DNA of 64,000 nt from Sphingomonas sp. Mn802worker (GTDB lineage: Bacteria; Pseudomonadota; Alphaproteobacteria; Sphingomonadales; Sphingomonadaceae): NCBI RefSeq assembly GCF_000382485.1, contig NZ_AORY01000004.1, positions 609,685 to 673,684 of the forward strand, given 5' to 3'. Below, piece by piece: positions 19,549 to 30,086 of the stretch (its first letter is position 1; each line of letters begins with the position of its first letter). Under the pieces are notes generated by a model. The model saw only the letters and a list, made by a program, of their open reading frames with translations, was not told the DNA's origin and ran no database searches. Made by a program: the position numbers and the translations under genes.

Positions 19549-21822
19549 ATGCGTTTACCGATGCTTTATCCCGCGTCGCTGCTGCTTGCCGGCGTCGCGC
19601 TCCCGCTTCCGCTCGCCGCGCAGGCGGTGGTGCAGCCACTGCCGGGCACCACCGACGCCGACAGGCTCGCCGACCTGGTACGCCAGATCGGGCGCAATCC
19701 GCGCGACGTGACGGCGCTGGTCGATGCGGGTGATCTCTCGGCCAAGCTTGGCGACACGACTGCGGCGGCGTCGCTCTACAAGCGCGCGTCGCAGGTCGAC
19801 CCCAATAACGCGCGCGTACAAGCGGGGATCGCGCGCATCCTCGTCAACGGCGAACATCCGGGCGAGGCGCTGCGCTATTTCGGGCAGGCGGAACGCGCCG
19901 GCCTGTCCGCCGCGTCCTTCGCCGACGATCGCGGCCTTGCCTATGACTTGATCGGTGAGCAGGAGCGCGCGCAACGCGACTATCGCCTGGCGCTTGCGCG
20001 ACCGGGCGAGGAGAATGAGGACGAGGTGCGGCGCCGCTACGCGCTGTCACTCGGCATCTCGGGGCGCAAGGACGAGGCGCTCAAGCAGATCGACACGTTG
20101 CTGCGCAAGAGCGATCGCGGCGCATGGCGTGCGCGCGCGTTCATCCTCGCGATGAACGGCGATGCGGCCGGTGCGAACAAGATCGCGACCACGATGATGC
20201 CCGCCGGCATGGCAGGCGGTCTCGCCGCCTTCTTCACGCGGCTGCCGACGCTCTCGCCTACCGACCGGGCCTTTGCGGTCCATTTCGGCGAGGTGACGCC
20301 GACACCCGAACGTGTGGCCGATGCGCGATTGGTGCCGCCGCTGCCTGCGCTCGCGCCCGATTCCTATGCGCGACCTGCGGGCGTTCAGGTCGCTAGCCAG
20401 AACGCGACACCGGCGCGCGTCACCTCCGACCAAGGACGCGGTCGAGCAGCACGCCGCGCGAATGCTGCTGCAACGCTGATGCCGACACGGCAGGTCGCTG
20501 CCGCAGCGACTCGCGCAGCTCCGCCGCAGTCGTCGGTGCAGCCGGTTCCCGCGCGACCGCCCGCGCCTCTGGCGTCCCCGCCGGTGACGACGGCAACGCA
20601 AGTCGCCCTAGCCGCGCAGCCGGCATGGGCCGGCTATTCGGTCGGCGGCACTGCACCATCGGCATCGACCCTTGCGGCCGCGGCGGAGACGCGCACGGTG
20701 GTGCCCGCATCGGCTGCGCCGATGACGGTCAACAGTACGACTGCTTCCCAGATGGCGGCGACCCCTGCCTCGCAAGCCAATGCCGCGATTCGTGCGCAGG
20801 CACCAACGCCGACACAGGTGGCTGCAATCGCCACGCCACAGCCGACGCAAAATGCTGCCGCGACCTCAACAGCGGCCCCTGGGTCAACGTCGGCGCTGCA
20901 ACCGAGCGCGATCGCGGTAGCGACGCCGGCGAGCAACGCTGTTCCGGCACCCGTCCAACTCGCCGCAACGACGACGACCCCGCCTGCTGCTGTTTCCTCG
21001 CCGCAGCCAAGCGTGCAGCCGGTTCCAACGCCGCCGACGCGGATCGAGAATGAAGACACCATTCTCGCTCGCATCGTCGCCAACATAACGGTTCCGGCAT
21101 CAGAGCTTGGCGTCGCGCCGATGCCGAACGCGGCGCCGCAGCCCGGCACCACCGCGACGATCGACGAAGCCGCGCGTGCTGCCGAGAACAGCCCTGCGGT
21201 GGTGGAACGCCGGCGCGAGCGCGTCGCGGCGGCCAAGGTTGCCCCGCCGTCGCGCCGCCCAGCCGCAGCCGAGACATCCGCAACCGAGGGGGAAGGCACG
21301 TCGCCCGCCGCTCGCCGACGTGCAGTGACCGCGGCCGAGACACGATCGCTCAAGTCCCGTCAGGGCAAGGCCAAGGAAGAGCTGGCCGACGCCGCGGCAG
21401 ACGACGCGCCGGTGACGGCGAAGCGCGCCAGCCGCAAGAAGGACGAGCCGAAGCTGACCCCCAAGCAGGCGGCGGCAAAGGCGAAAGCGGATGCCAAGGC
21501 GGTCGCCGATGCCAAGGCGGAAGCGGCGGAAAAGAAGGCGGCACGCGCGCAGCCCGAGCGTTACTGGGTCCAGGTCGCGGGCGGCGCGACGCAAGGCGAT
21601 TTGCACAAGGCGTGGAAGAACGTGCGCGGGAAATCGTCGTTGCTCGCGAGCCGCGCCGGCTACACCACGCCGCTGCGCGCGACCAACCGCGTCGTGACTG
21701 GACCGTTCAAGACGCAGGAAGAAGCGCAGGCGATGGTCAACAGATTGTCAAAGGACGGCGTCTCGGCCTTCACCTTCACCAGCGAGGCGGGGCAGAAGAT
21801 GACCAAGCTCGGCGATAAATGA
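19549..21822 (+). CDS. Exported TPR and SPOR-domain protein
   Basis: A 757-residue protein with a signal peptide (about residues 1-26, ending in LAAQA), TPR-like helical repeats (about 30-240), a very long low-complexity Ala/Pro/Thr region (about 270-650) with a Lys/Ala-rich stretch, and a C-terminal SPOR domain starting at YWVQVAGG (about 680). SPOR domains bind peptidoglycan stripped of stem peptides at the septum, so a periplasmic role in division or wall remodelling is likely. It lies just after the dcw operon. The frame is open to 19510, but ATG 19549 gives a proper signal peptide. The specific function is unknown. Confidence 0.8.
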   Translation: MRLPMLYPASLLLAGVALPLPLAAQAVVQPLPGTTDADRLADLVRQIGRNPRDVTALVDAGDLSAKLGDTTAAASLYKRASQVDPNNARVQAGIARILVNGEHPGEALRYFGQAERAGLSAASFADDRGLAYDLIGEQERAQRDYRLALARPGEENEDEVRRRYALSLGISGRKDEALKQIDTLLRKSDRGAWRARAFILAMNGDAAGANKIATTMMPAGMAGGLAAFFTRLPTLSPTDRAFAVHFGEVTPTPERVADARLVPPLPALAPDSYARPAGVQVASQNATPARVTSDQGRGRAARRANAAATLMPTRQVAAAATRAAPPQSSVQPVPARPPAPLASPPVTTATQVALAAQPAWAGYSVGGTAPSASTLAAAAETRTVVPASAAPMTVNSTTASQMAATPASQANAAIRAQAPTPTQVAAIATPQPTQNAAATSTAAPGSTSALQPSAIAVATPASNAVPAPVQLAATTTTPPAAVSSPQPSVQPVPTPPTRIENEDTILARIVANITVPASELGVAPMPNAAPQPGTTATIDEAARAAENSPAVVERRRERVAAAKVAPPSRRPAAAETSATEGEGTSPAARRRAVTAAETRSLKSRQGKAKEELADAAADDAPVTAKRASRKKDEPKLTPKQAAAKAKADAKAVADAKAEAAEKKAARAQPERYWVQVAGGATQGDLHKAWKNVRGKSSLLASRAGYTTPLRATNRVVTGPFKTQEEAQAMVNRLSKDGVSAFTFTSEAGQKMTKLGDK

Positions 21823-21862
21823 GCGCCGGGCAAAAAGTGAGCGGCGTGTTCGTGATCGCAGC

Positions 21863-23029
21863 GTGAGCACGCTCGCCCCCTGGGCTTCGCGGCCCGAGCG
21901 CAGTCGCGGGCGGCTGCACGAGGAATCGGGAGCCGCAGAACGTGGCCCCCGCGACGCGTTCCAGCGTGACCGTGATCGCATCATCCACTCGATCAGCTTC
22001 CGCCGGCTGCGGCACAAGACGCAGGTGTTCATGGCGCCCGATGGCGACCATTTCCGCGTGCGTCTGACGCACAGCATCGAGGTCGCGCAGATCGGTCGCA
22101 CGATCGCGCGCGCGCTTGGTCTGAACGAAGATCTGACCGAGGCTTTGTGCCTTGCGCACGACATCGGTCATCCCCCGTTCGGTCACGCCGGTGAGGATGC
22201 GCTCGAACGCGCGCTCGAGGGCCGCGGCGGATTCGACCACAATGGCCACACGCTCCGCACGCTGATGACGCTCGAGCGGCCGTATCCCCGCTACGATGGC
22301 CTGAACCTGACGTGGGAAACGCTGGAAGGTCTCGCCAAGCACAATGGACCGATCGCGTCACCCGAATGGGCGCTGGCCGAGGCCGACGCAGAGGCGCGTC
22401 TGGAACTCGGCAGCTATGCCTCGCTCGAGGCGCAGGTCGCCGCGCTCGCCGACGATATCGCCTATGACAATCACGACATCGACGATGGCCTGCGTGCCGG
22501 GCTGCTGTCGATCGAGCAGCTATGCGCCGTTCCGCTGGTGGCGCGCGGCTGGGCCGGTGCGCGCGCGGCCTTTGCCGACCTACGCGATGATCGGTTGCAC
22601 GGCGAGGTGATCCGCAGCCAGATCGGCGCGATGGTCAACGACCTGATCGCCGAAACGCAGCGTCGTATCGCAGACGCGGGCGTAGGCTCCGTCGAGCAGG
22701 TTCGCGACGCCGGGCGGCCGTTGGTCGGCTTCTCCGATCAGATGGCGGCGGACGAGCGTCAGTTGAAGGCGTTCATGTACGCCAACCTTTACCACCACCC
22801 GCGCCAGCTCGCTGCGGCCGAGGCGGCGGATCGCCTGATCGACGGATTGTTCGCCACCTATCACGCCGACCCGACGCTGCTGCCGATTGAGTGGCGAGTG
22901 CGACTGCCCGAAGCCGAGCCGCAGCTAAGCCGGCACATCGCCGACTTTATCGCCGGGATGACCGACCGCTACGCCGTCTCGCGCTACCGCGAAGTGGTCG
23001 GGCCGATCGACCTGCCCGAAGGTTTCTGA
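21863..23029 (+). CDS. dgt: Deoxyguanosinetriphosphate triphosphohydrolase-like protein
   Basis: An HD-superfamily nucleotide hydrolase, 388 residues, of the dGTPase family that cleaves dNTPs to deoxynucleosides and triphosphate. Metal-binding residues are visible in [24 protein letters not shown] and the HD motif [15 protein letters not shown]. It starts with a GTG at 21863, giving the usual short N-terminus. It begins the dgt-argS-SPOR-nagZ-scpAB-tatABC block that is conserved across many alphaproteobacteria. Confidence 0.92.
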   Translation: MSTLAPWASRPERSRGRLHEESGAAERGPRDAFQRDRDRIIHSISFRRLRHKTQVFMAPDGDHFRVRLTHSIEVAQIGRTIARALGLNEDLTEALCLAHDIGHPPFGHAGEDALERALEGRGGFDHNGHTLRTLMTLERPYPRYDGLNLTWETLEGLAKHNGPIASPEWALAEADAEARLELGSYASLEAQVAALADDIAYDNHDIDDGLRAGLLSIEQLCAVPLVARGWAGARAAFADLRDDRLHGEVIRSQIGAMVNDLIAETQRRIADAGVGSVEQVRDAGRPLVGFSDQMAADERQLKAFMYANLYHHPRQLAAAEAADRLIDGLFATYHADPTLLPIEWRVRLPEAEPQLSRHIADFIAGMTDRYAVSRYREVVGPIDLPEGF

Positions 23030-23035
23030 CGGAGG

Positions 23036-23071
23036 CACAAAAACGGCGTCCACTGGCGGAGGCGGACGCCG
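23036..23071 (-). terminator. Terminator of the small secreted-protein gene
   Basis: A perfect 8-base stem (CGGCGTCC with GGACGCCG) around a 12-base loop. On the minus strand it is followed by TTTTTG, so it fits the gene ending at 23091. It may also act on dgt, which ends 14 bases away on the other strand. Confidence 0.65.
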
Positions 23072-23090
23072 GACTCGTCAGGCGTGGCGC

Positions 23091-23381
23091 TCAGTTCGCT
23101 GCTGCGCCGCTCGCCACCACGGTACCCTTGGTGCGGAACGACACCGGGTAGCCGTTGCTGGTGCCGCGCACGTGGTCGCCGTCGACCAAAAGGCGGAACT
23201 TCTCGTGGCTGTCGACCTCGTGACCCTCGATCAGCGTCTTGCCGTTCTCGCGCGTCGTCTGCGTGTAAACATAGGTCCGACCCTCGTGCGTGAAGCGCTG
23301 CTGCGCCGGCTCGGCGGCGATGCTGACGGTCGAGATAAGCGCGCTGGCAGCGGCGGCGGCGATGAAGGCGATCTTGCGCAT
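23091..23381 (-). CDS. Small secreted protein of unknown function
   Basis: A 96-residue protein with a clear signal peptide (basic MRK, hydrophobic core, cleavage after SIAA near residue 22). The mature part of about 74 residues is polar, with the short pattern GRTYVYTQ and no cysteines. I do not recognise a family. It is divergent from argS and convergent with dgt, and has its own terminator, so it is a single-gene unit. The open frame reaches 23432, but the ATG at 23381 gives the signal peptide. Confidence 0.7.
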   Translation of the reverse strand: MRKIAFIAAAAASALISTVSIAAEPAQQRFTHEGRTYVYTQTTRENGKTLIEGHEVDSHEKFRLLVDGDHVRGTSNGYPVSFRTKGTVVASGAAAN

Positions 23382-23559
23382 ATGAAGCTTTCGAGTTTGA
23401 TGAAGCCCGCAACCGAGCCAGTTGCGCGGCACCTATTTGTGCATTGCAGCATCGGCAAATGACTTGATCGCCGATGCGATTGCAGCGCGTGCAAGCTGAG
23501 CACCGCCCGTGCCACACGCTTTTGCGTGCGCGCGCACCTTGGTCTAAGGCCACGCCACT

Positions 23560-25287
23560 ATGACATTGTACGCCCGCTTCGCCGCCCATGTGGGTGACGC
23601 GCTCGACGCGCTTGTTTCCGCCGGAGAATTGCCCGCCGATCTCGATCGTCGCAACGTGACGGTGGAACCGCCACGCGACGCCAGCCACGGCGACCTCGCC
23701 ACCAACGCGGCGATGGTGCTCGCCAAGCCCGCAAAGACCAACCCGCGCCAGCTCGCCGAGAAGATCGTCGCGCATCTGTCCGCGCTGCCCAGCGTCACCG
23801 CGGCCGAGGTTGCAGGACCTGGCTTCATCAACCTGCGCCTGAGCGACGACACGTGGCGTGACGAACTGCGCGCGGTTGCGGCGGCAGGTGCGGACTATGG
23901 CCGCTCGACGGCAGGCGAGGGCGTCAGCGTCAACGTCGAATACGTTTCGGCCAATCCGACCGGACCGATGCACATGGGGCATTGCCGCGGCGCGGTGGTG
24001 GGCGATTCGCTCGCCAACCTGCTCGCCTTTGCCGGACACCGTGTGATCCGCGAGTACGTCATCAACGATGCCGGCAGCCAGGTCGACGTGCTCGCGCGCT
24101 CCGCGCACATCCGCTACCGCGAGGCGTTGGGCGAGGATGTCGGCGCGATTCCCGAGGGACTTTACCCGGGTGACTATCTCGTTCCGGTCGGGCAGGCGCT
24201 CGCCGCCGAATTCGGTGATCGCTATGTGTCGGCGCCAGAGAGCGAGTGGCTGATCCTGTTCCGCACGCGCGCGGTCGACGCGATGATGGCACTTATCAAG
24301 GCCGATCTCGCATTGCTCGGTATCCACCACGACGTGTTCGCCTCCGAGGCGGCGTTGCAGGCGGCGGGGAAGCCCGAAGAGGCCGAGGGGTGGCTGCGCG
24401 CGCGCGACCTGATCTATGACGGCGTGCTCGATGCACCGAAGGGCGAGACGCCCGATGACTGGGAGCCGGTCGAGCTGCCGCTGTTCCGCTCGACCCGCTT
24501 CGGCGACGATCAGGACCGTCCGATCAAGAAGTCGAACGGCAGCTGGACCTATTTTGGCGCCGACATGGCGTACCATTTTCAGAAGGCGCAATCGGCCGAT
24601 CAGTTGATCGACATCTGGGGTGCAGACCATGCCGGCACCGTCAAGCGCATCCAGGCCGCCGTCGCCGCGCTGACCGAAGGCAAAACGCGCTTCGACATCA
24701 AGATCGTGCAGATGGTGCGGCTGCTGCGCGCCGGCGAACCGGTCAAGATGAGCAAGCGCGCGGGCAATTTCGTCACACTCGCCGACGTGGTGCGTGAGGT
24801 CGGCAAGGACGTGGTGCGCTTTACCATGCTGACCAGGCGGGCCGACGCGCAGATGGATTTCGACTTCGCCAAGGTGGTGGAGGCGTCGAAGGACAATCCG
24901 GTGTTCTACGTCCAGTATGCGCACGCCCGTGTCGCCTCGCTCCACCGTCGCGCAGCCGAGGCTGGGATCAGCGTGAACGACGCCGATCTGTCCCGGCTTG
25001 ACACGGAGGACCTCGCGCTCGTGAAGCTGGCGGCGCAGTTCCCGCGCATCGTCGAGACCGCGGCGGCGGCGCGCGAGCCGCACCGAATCGCTTTTTACCT
25101 CTATGACTTGGCGGCGGAGTTTCATGCCGCGTGGAATGTCGGTAACGATCGGCCTGAACGCCGTTATCTCATCGCCGATGACCATGGTGTCACCGCCGCA
25201 CGCCTGTCCTTGGCGGCGGGCATCGGACAGATTATTCGCAATGGCCTCTCCATCATGGGCGTGGAGGCGGTTTCGGAGATGCATTGA
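23560..25287 (+). CDS. argS: Arginyl-tRNA synthetase
   Basis: A class I aminoacyl-tRNA synthetase, 575 residues, charging tRNA-Arg. The ArgS-specific N-terminal domain covers about residues 1-85. The HIGH box is HMGH (residues 138-141) within NPTGPMHMGH, and the KMSKS-like loop is KMSKR (396-400); many ArgS enzymes have a degenerate form of this loop. The anticodon-binding DALR domain ends the protein. Its TGA overlaps the ATG of the next gene by 1 base. Confidence 0.96.
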   Translation: MTLYARFAAHVGDALDALVSAGELPADLDRRNVTVEPPRDASHGDLATNAAMVLAKPAKTNPRQLAEKIVAHLSALPSVTAAEVAGPGFINLRLSDDTWRDELRAVAAAGADYGRSTAGEGVSVNVEYVSANPTGPMHMGHCRGAVVGDSLANLLAFAGHRVIREYVINDAGSQVDVLARSAHIRYREALGEDVGAIPEGLYPGDYLVPVGQALAAEFGDRYVSAPESEWLILFRTRAVDAMMALIKADLALLGIHHDVFASEAALQAAGKPEEAEGWLRARDLIYDGVLDAPKGETPDDWEPVELPLFRSTRFGDDQDRPIKKSNGSWTYFGADMAYHFQKAQSADQLIDIWGADHAGTVKRIQAAVAALTEGKTRFDIKIVQMVRLLRAGEPVKMSKRAGNFVTLADVVREVGKDVVRFTMLTRRADAQMDFDFAKVVEASKDNPVFYVQYAHARVASLHRRAAEAGISVNDADLSRLDTEDLALVKLAAQFPRIVETAAAAREPHRIAFYLYDLAAEFHAAWNVGNDRPERRYLIADDHGVTAARLSLAAGIGQIIRNGLSIMGVEAVSEMH

Positions 25288-26015
25288 TGGCGACCTCGGA
25301 TCAGTTCGAGCGCGACGAGGACCGGCTGCCATGGCTGGAGACGGTCGAGCCCGACGAACCGCATCGCTCCGGCGGCGCACGCGTCGTGTTGCTGGTTCTG
25401 CTCGGTCTTTTGGTGCTCGGCGGCGTGATCTTTGGATTGTACCGGTTGCAGACCGGGCGCGCTGCCGATGGATCGGGTGAGCTGATCGCGGCGCAGGAAG
25501 GCGATTATAAGATCAAGCCCGACGATCCTGGCGGGTTGAAGGTGAACGGTGAGGGCGATGCCGCGATCGCGACGAGCGCGGGCGCGAATCCAAACGGCTC
25601 GATCGATCTGAAAGCGGTGCCCGAGGCGCCGATCAGCGGCACGCGTCGCCCGGCCACGCAGCCGACGCCGCATGGCGGCACCACCTCGGCGAGTGTCGCG
25701 ATTCCGTCTGCGAGTGCGCCGCTACGCGCGCAGCGTCCGATGACGGCGCCGGTCGCGGCGGTGCCGGGCGCAGGGTCCGGCGGCAGCCTGGTCCAGCTCG
25801 GCGCCTTCCCGAGCGAGGCGGCAGCGAACTCGGCGTGGAGCGCGGTCGCCAAGCGCTTCGGCTATGTCGCACCACTCGGCAAGGACGTGCAGAAGGCCGA
25901 GGTCAACGGCCGCACGGTCTACCGCCTGCGAGTCAATGCGGGCAGCGCCAACGCCGCCGCCGACATCTGCGGCCGGTTGAAGGTTGCGGGCGAGAGTTGT
26001 TTCGTCACCAGCTGA
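25287..26015 (+). CDS. FtsN-like single-pass SPOR protein
   Basis: A 242-residue protein with a short acidic cytoplasmic N-terminus, one membrane segment (about residues 33-55), a long flexible periplasmic linker, and a C-terminal SPOR domain (about 165-242) starting at GSLVQLGAF. This is the layout of FtsN, the late division protein that triggers septal wall synthesis. The alphaproteobacterial FtsN is commonly encoded just downstream of argS, as here, but primary sequence similarity in FtsN proteins is low. ATG 25287 overlaps the argS stop by 1 base. Confidence 0.75.
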   Translation: MATSDQFERDEDRLPWLETVEPDEPHRSGGARVVLLVLLGLLVLGGVIFGLYRLQTGRAADGSGELIAAQEGDYKIKPDDPGGLKVNGEGDAAIATSAGANPNGSIDLKAVPEAPISGTRRPATQPTPHGGTTSASVAIPSASAPLRAQRPMTAPVAAVPGAGSGGSLVQLGAFPSEAAANSAWSAVAKRFGYVAPLGKDVQKAEVNGRTVYRLRVNAGSANAAADICGRLKVAGESCFVTS

Positions 26016-26075
26016 GCCGGGCAGGCGCTGTCGGCCGGGTTTCGCGATCCGCATGTTTCGCGTAACCGCCGGACC

Positions 26076-27077
26076 ATGAAGCCCGTCATCTTCGGCCTGT
26101 CGGGGCCGGTCCTGTCCGCCGACGAGCGCGCCTTCTTCGCCGAGGCGCGCCCCGCCGGCTACATCCTGTTCAAGCGGAACGTCGAGACACGCGAACAGCT
26201 TCGCGTACTGACCGACAGCCTGCGCGCGCTCGAAGGGCGCGACGACGTGGCGATCCTGATCGATCAGGAAGGCGGGCGCGTCGCGCGGCTTGGGCCCCGC
26301 GAGTGGCCGAGCTTTCCCGCTGGCCCCGCCTTTGACGCGCTATACGAACGCGCACCGATGTCGGGGATTGAGGCCGCACGCGCCAACGCGCATGCGCTGG
26401 GCCTCATGCTCGCCGAGGTTGGCGTGACCGTGAACTGCCTGCCGCTACTTGATGTCGCGCGCGCCGACACGACCGAGGCGATCGCCAGCCGCGCTTACGG
26501 GCGCGAGCCGATGCGCGTCGCCGCGATGGGCCGCGCGACGCTCGAAGGTTTGCGCGCAGGTGGCGTGGTTGGCGTCGTCAAGCACATGCCGGGGCACGGT
26601 CGCGCGCTCGCCGATTCGCACCATCATTTGCCGACAGTGACCGCCTCAGCCGAGGAGCTGGAAGATGATCTTGCCCCGTTCCGTGCTCTCGGCGGCGCAC
26701 CGATGGGGATGACCAGCCACATCGTCTACAACGCCTGGGACGCCGAGCGTCCCGCAACGCTGTCGCCGGTGGTGATCGAGCAGGTGATCCGCGGCCGGAT
26801 TGGCTTTGACGGGCTGCTGATGACCGACGACATCGACATGAAGGCGCTATCTGGCACGCCGGCGGAGAAGGCGAGCGGTGCCATTGCCGCGGGGTGCGAT
26901 GTCGTGCTCGACTGCTGGGCGCGGATGGACGAGATGCAGGCGATCGCCGCCGCGCTGCCGGAGATCGCGCCGCGTTCGCGCGAGCGGCTCGACGCGGCGA
27001 TGACGAGCGTGGACGAGCCCGCAGGCAATTTCGCTGCGCTCATCGCCAAGCGCGACGCGTTGCTGGCGCTCGCCTGA
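26076..27077 (+). CDS. nagZ: Beta-N-acetylhexosaminidase NagZ
   Basis: A family 3 glycoside hydrolase, 333 residues, that removes N-acetylglucosamine from anhydromuropeptides during wall recycling in the cytoplasm. IDQEGGRVARL, the characteristic KHMPGHG loop (general KHFPGHG) and the nucleophile region LLMTDDIDMKA are all present, and no signal peptide is seen, as expected for NagZ. It lies between the SPOR protein and scpA in a row of same-strand genes. Confidence 0.93.
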   Translation: MKPVIFGLSGPVLSADERAFFAEARPAGYILFKRNVETREQLRVLTDSLRALEGRDDVAILIDQEGGRVARLGPREWPSFPAGPAFDALYERAPMSGIEAARANAHALGLMLAEVGVTVNCLPLLDVARADTTEAIASRAYGREPMRVAAMGRATLEGLRAGGVVGVVKHMPGHGRALADSHHHLPTVTASAEELEDDLAPFRALGGAPMGMTSHIVYNAWDAERPATLSPVVIEQVIRGRIGFDGLLMTDDIDMKALSGTPAEKASGAIAAGCDVVLDCWARMDEMQAIAAALPEIAPRSRERLDAAMTSVDEPAGNFAALIAKRDALLALA

Positions 27078-27087
27078 GCTGCGAAGC

Positions 27088-27816
27088 GTGGCCGCGCCCG
27101 AGCAACTGCTGCTCGACCTCGATGGGTGGGAAGGGCCGCTCGACGTGCTGCTCGGCCTCGCGCGCGTACAGAAAGTCGATCTGAAGCAGATCTCGATCCT
27201 CGCGCTGGTCGAGCAATATCTTGCCTATATCGAGCGCGCACGACGAACGAAGCTCGAACTCGCCGCCGATTACCTCGTCATGGCGGCGTGGCTCGCCTAC
27301 CTGAAAAGCGCGTTGCTGCTGCCGCGCGACCCTGAGGTGCAGCCTGACCCGGAGGAGCTTGCGCTCCGGCTCCAGCTACGGCTCGAGCGGCTCAACGCGA
27401 TGCGCGACGCCGGCGCGCGATTGATGGCACGCGATCGGCTGGGTCGCGACGTGTTCACCCGGGGGATGCCAGAAGGCCTACGCACGATCCGCCGCAGCGA
27501 TTGGGTCGTCGGGCTCTACGACGTGATCGCTGCCTATGGCCGCGTCAGCGCGCGTACGCGTCCGGTCATGCATGTCGTGCACGACCGCGAGGTGATGACG
27601 CTCGACGCCGCACTCGGCCGAGTCGCGGCGATCGTCGGGTCGGCTATCGATTGGCAGGTGATCGAGCGCTTCCTGCCTGAGAGCGGATCGGAGCAGCTGC
27701 GCCGTTCCGCGCTTGCTTCATCGTTCCTCGCCGCGTTGGAACTCGCGCGTCAGGGCAGGGTGGAGCTGCGGCAGGTCGGACCGTTCGCCCCGCTCTACCT
27801 CCGGCCGGCCGGATGA
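27088..27816 (+). CDS. scpA: Segregation and condensation protein A
   Basis: A 242-residue kleisin subunit of the SMC-ScpAB complex that compacts and helps segregate the chromosome. The N-terminal signature DGWEGPLDVLL (about residues 11-21) and the following LVEQYLAYI are typical, as is the C-terminal winged-helix part. GTG start at 27088, 10 bases after nagZ. Overlaps scpB by 4 bases. Confidence 0.93.
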   Translation: MAAPEQLLLDLDGWEGPLDVLLGLARVQKVDLKQISILALVEQYLAYIERARRTKLELAADYLVMAAWLAYLKSALLLPRDPEVQPDPEELALRLQLRLERLNAMRDAGARLMARDRLGRDVFTRGMPEGLRTIRRSDWVVGLYDVIAAYGRVSARTRPVMHVVHDREVMTLDAALGRVAAIVGSAIDWQVIERFLPESGSEQLRRSALASSFLAALELARQGRVELRQVGPFAPLYLRPAG

Positions 27817-28400
27817 CGCCGTGCGATGACGACGTCCGCGCGGTTGAGGCGGTGCTGTTCGCCGCACCCGCGCCGCTGTCGCTCGACCTGATCCGCCACC
27901 ACAGCGGCGTCGCTGACGTCCGCAATGTCCTCTCGCGCCTCGTGCACGACTATGCCGGGCGGGGCATAGCGCTGGTCGAGCGCGCCGGGCGTTGGCAGTT
28001 CCAGACCGCGCCCGACCTCGCGCACCTGTTGCGACGCGATCGCGCGGAGCAGCGCCGCTTGAGCCGTGCCGCGATCGAGACACTGGCGATCGTCGCCTAT
28101 CATGAACCGGTCAGCCGCGCCGATATCGAGGCGATCCGCGGCGTGCAGATCTCGCGCGGCACGCTCGACGTGTTGATGGAGGCTGGCTGGGTCCGACCTG
28201 CCGGCCGGCGCGAGGTGCCCGGTCGTCCACTCACCTATGCGACGACACCCGAGTTCCTCACGCATTTCGGGCTCGCGTCGCGACGCGACCTGCCCGGCAT
28301 CGACGACCTGCGCGCGGCCGGGCTGCTCGATCCGGTCGATCTTGCCGCGGAACAGGGGCTCGGACAGGTCGAGGTAGCAAAGGCGGGCGATGACGATTAG
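27813..28400 (+). CDS. scpB: Segregation and condensation protein B
   Basis: A 195-residue partner of ScpA made of two winged-helix domains. AVLFAAPAPLSL near the N-terminus and the central signature LAIVAYHEPVSRADIEAIRG (about residues 90-110) are diagnostic. It starts in an ATGA overlap with scpA. It is followed 26 bases later by tatA. Confidence 0.93.
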   Translation: MTPCDDDVRAVEAVLFAAPAPLSLDLIRHHSGVADVRNVLSRLVHDYAGRGIALVERAGRWQFQTAPDLAHLLRRDRAEQRRLSRAAIETLAIVAYHEPVSRADIEAIRGVQISRGTLDVLMEAGWVRPAGRREVPGRPLTYATTPEFLTHFGLASRRDLPGIDDLRAAGLLDPVDLAAEQGLGQVEVAKAGDDD

Positions 28401-28426
28401 ATAGGGCTTGAACAGGAGACTACGTC

Positions 28427-28666
28427 ATGGGCAGTTTCAGCCTTCCGCATATCCTCGTCCTCGCCGTGATCGCGATCCTGCTGCTCGGCGGCGGCCGCTT
28501 CTCCGCCATGATGGGCGACGTCGCCAAGGGCGTGAAGAGCTTCAAGAAGGGCATGGCCGAGGAAGATGACGATGCCGTCAGCCGTCCCAAGCCGCGCATC
28601 GAGGCGCAGTCCGCCGCGCATCCCGCCTATGACCGCGAGGCCGATCGCGTCCGTGAGGATCGCTGA
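28427..28666 (+). CDS. tatA: Sec-independent translocase subunit TatA
   Basis: A 79-residue subunit that oligomerises to let folded proteins through the inner membrane. It has an N-terminal membrane helix (about residues 5-20), a hinge, and an amphipathic helix [14 protein letters not shown], followed by a short polar tail. AGGAG lies 10 bases before the ATG. First gene of tatABC. Confidence 0.94.
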   Translation: MGSFSLPHILVLAVIAILLLGGGRFSAMMGDVAKGVKSFKKGMAEEDDDAVSRPKPRIEAQSAAHPAYDREADRVREDR

Positions 28667-28695
28667 GCCAAGCTGATCCGGTTCGGCCGCGCCTG

Positions 28696-29175
28696 ATGTT
28701 TGATATCGCTCCATCCGAGTTTCTGCTGGTCGCGTTCATCGCACTGGTGGTGATCGGGCCGAAGGACTTGCCCAAGGCGATGCGTGTCATCGGCTATTGG
28801 GTCGGTCGCGCGCGAGCAGTCGGGCGGCAGTTCCGCTCTGGTTTCGACGAGATGGTCCGCGAGGCCGAGCTCGCCGAGATGGAGAAGAAGTGGAAGGCGG
28901 AAAACGAGCGGATCATGCGTGAGCACGCTACGCTGCCCGCCGATGCGGCCGCCGTGCCGGCGCTTCCTGCCAGCGCCGAAGACGGCGCGCCGGTAATGGT
29001 CGCGCAACCGCAGTTGATCGAGCACCCACATGTGGCCGCGAGCGAGCCGGCAATGGAGACGTCGATCAGCACGCCCGGCGGTCACGATGCCGACGTGGCT
29101 TTTGGCAGTGACGCGCCCAAGGCGACCGACTTCAAGGCACCCGACACCCAGTCAACTGACAAGGCCGCATCGTGA
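28696..29175 (+). CDS. tatB: Sec-independent translocase subunit TatB
   Basis: A 159-residue Tat component that forms the twin-arginine signal receptor with TatC. N-terminal MFDIAPSEFLLV and VIGPKDLPKAMR are characteristic, followed by a long amphipathic helix with many charged residues (about 35-75) and a variable acidic tail. It overlaps tatC by 4 bases. Confidence 0.93.
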   Translation: MFDIAPSEFLLVAFIALVVIGPKDLPKAMRVIGYWVGRARAVGRQFRSGFDEMVREAELAEMEKKWKAENERIMREHATLPADAAAVPALPASAEDGAPVMVAQPQLIEHPHVAASEPAMETSISTPGGHDADVAFGSDAPKATDFKAPDTQSTDKAAS

Positions 29176-29939
29176 ACGACGAGCTCGAAGACTCGCGTGC
29201 GCCATTGCTCGACCATCTACTCGAACTGCGCCGTCGGCTGCTTTATTGCATCGCCGCGATCGCGCTTGCGTTCTTCGTCTGCTGGTATTTCGCCGAGGAC
29301 ATCTTCGCCTTTCTGGTCCAGCCGCTGCTTCATGCCGGGCAGAAGACGGTTATCTACACGCAGATCTTCGAGGCGTTCTTCGTTCAGGTGAAGGTCGCGT
29401 TTTTCTCCGCGATGATGCTGTCGTTCCCGGTCATCGCCAACCAATTGTGGCAGTTCGTCGCGCCCGGCCTGTACCGGAAGGAGAAGCGCGCGCTGCTTCC
29501 ATTTCTGCTCGCGACGCCGGTCCTGTTCATCCTCGGCGCGGCGATGGCCTATTATGTCGCGGTGCCGATGGCGCTTCACTTCCTGCTCGGTTACACCGGG
29601 ATGATCGGCGGCGTGCAGCAACAGGCGCTGCCAGCGGTCGGCAATTACCTGTCGTTCATCATGCAGTTTCTGTTCGGCTTCGGGGCTGCGTTTCTGCTGC
29701 CTGTGTTGCTGATGCTGCTCGAGCGCGCCGGTATCGTCACGCGCAAGCAGTTGATCGCGTCTCGACGCTACGCCATCGTCGCCGCCTTCGCTATCGCGGC
29801 AGTCTTGACCCCGCCCGACGTCGGATCGCAGCTGTTGCTCGCGATTCCGCTCGTCATCCTCTACGAGCTGGCGATCATCGGCATCTGGTTCACCGAGCGA
29901 CGCCGGGCGCGTGAGACGGCGGGCGAGGCGACAGCCTGA
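29172..29939 (+). CDS. tatC: Sec-independent translocase subunit TatC
   Basis: A 255-residue integral membrane protein with six membrane segments that recognises twin-arginine signal peptides. LLDHLLELRRRL at the N-terminus, the FFVQVKVAFFSA segment with its loop, and FGFGAAFLLPVLL are typical. GTG start overlapping the tatB stop as GTGA. It ends the tat operon. Confidence 0.95.
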   Translation: MNDELEDSRAPLLDHLLELRRRLLYCIAAIALAFFVCWYFAEDIFAFLVQPLLHAGQKTVIYTQIFEAFFVQVKVAFFSAMMLSFPVIANQLWQFVAPGLYRKEKRALLPFLLATPVLFILGAAMAYYVAVPMALHFLLGYTGMIGGVQQQALPAVGNYLSFIMQFLFGFGAAFLLPVLLMLLERAGIVTRKQLIASRRYAIVAAFAIAAVLTPPDVGSQLLLAIPLVILYELAIIGIWFTERRRARETAGEATA

Positions 29940-30029
29940 TCGATAAGGCTCGAAGAGAGCATCCCCGAATACGTTCGGGCCGTGCTCGGGCCATCCAGCG
30001 CACAACAGCCTGTACCGCCAGGCCATAAT

Positions 30030-30059
30030 AGAAAACGGCGGCCGACCCATTCGACCGCC
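30030..30059 (-). terminator. Intrinsic terminator of the entericidin gene
   Basis: On the minus strand, GGCGGTCGA and TCGGCCGCC form a 9-pair stem (one G-U) around ATGGG, followed by GTTTTC. It begins 28 bases after the entericidin stop. Confidence 0.75.
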
Positions 30060-30086
30060 CCATAACCTGAACGTGAAATCCTGCGC

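Noticed and set aside
22984..25380. A 798-codon minus-strand frame opposite argS
   Set aside because: argS on the plus strand has all catalytic motifs; the antisense frame is Arg/His-rich with no domain pattern, a common effect of high GC with strong codon bias.
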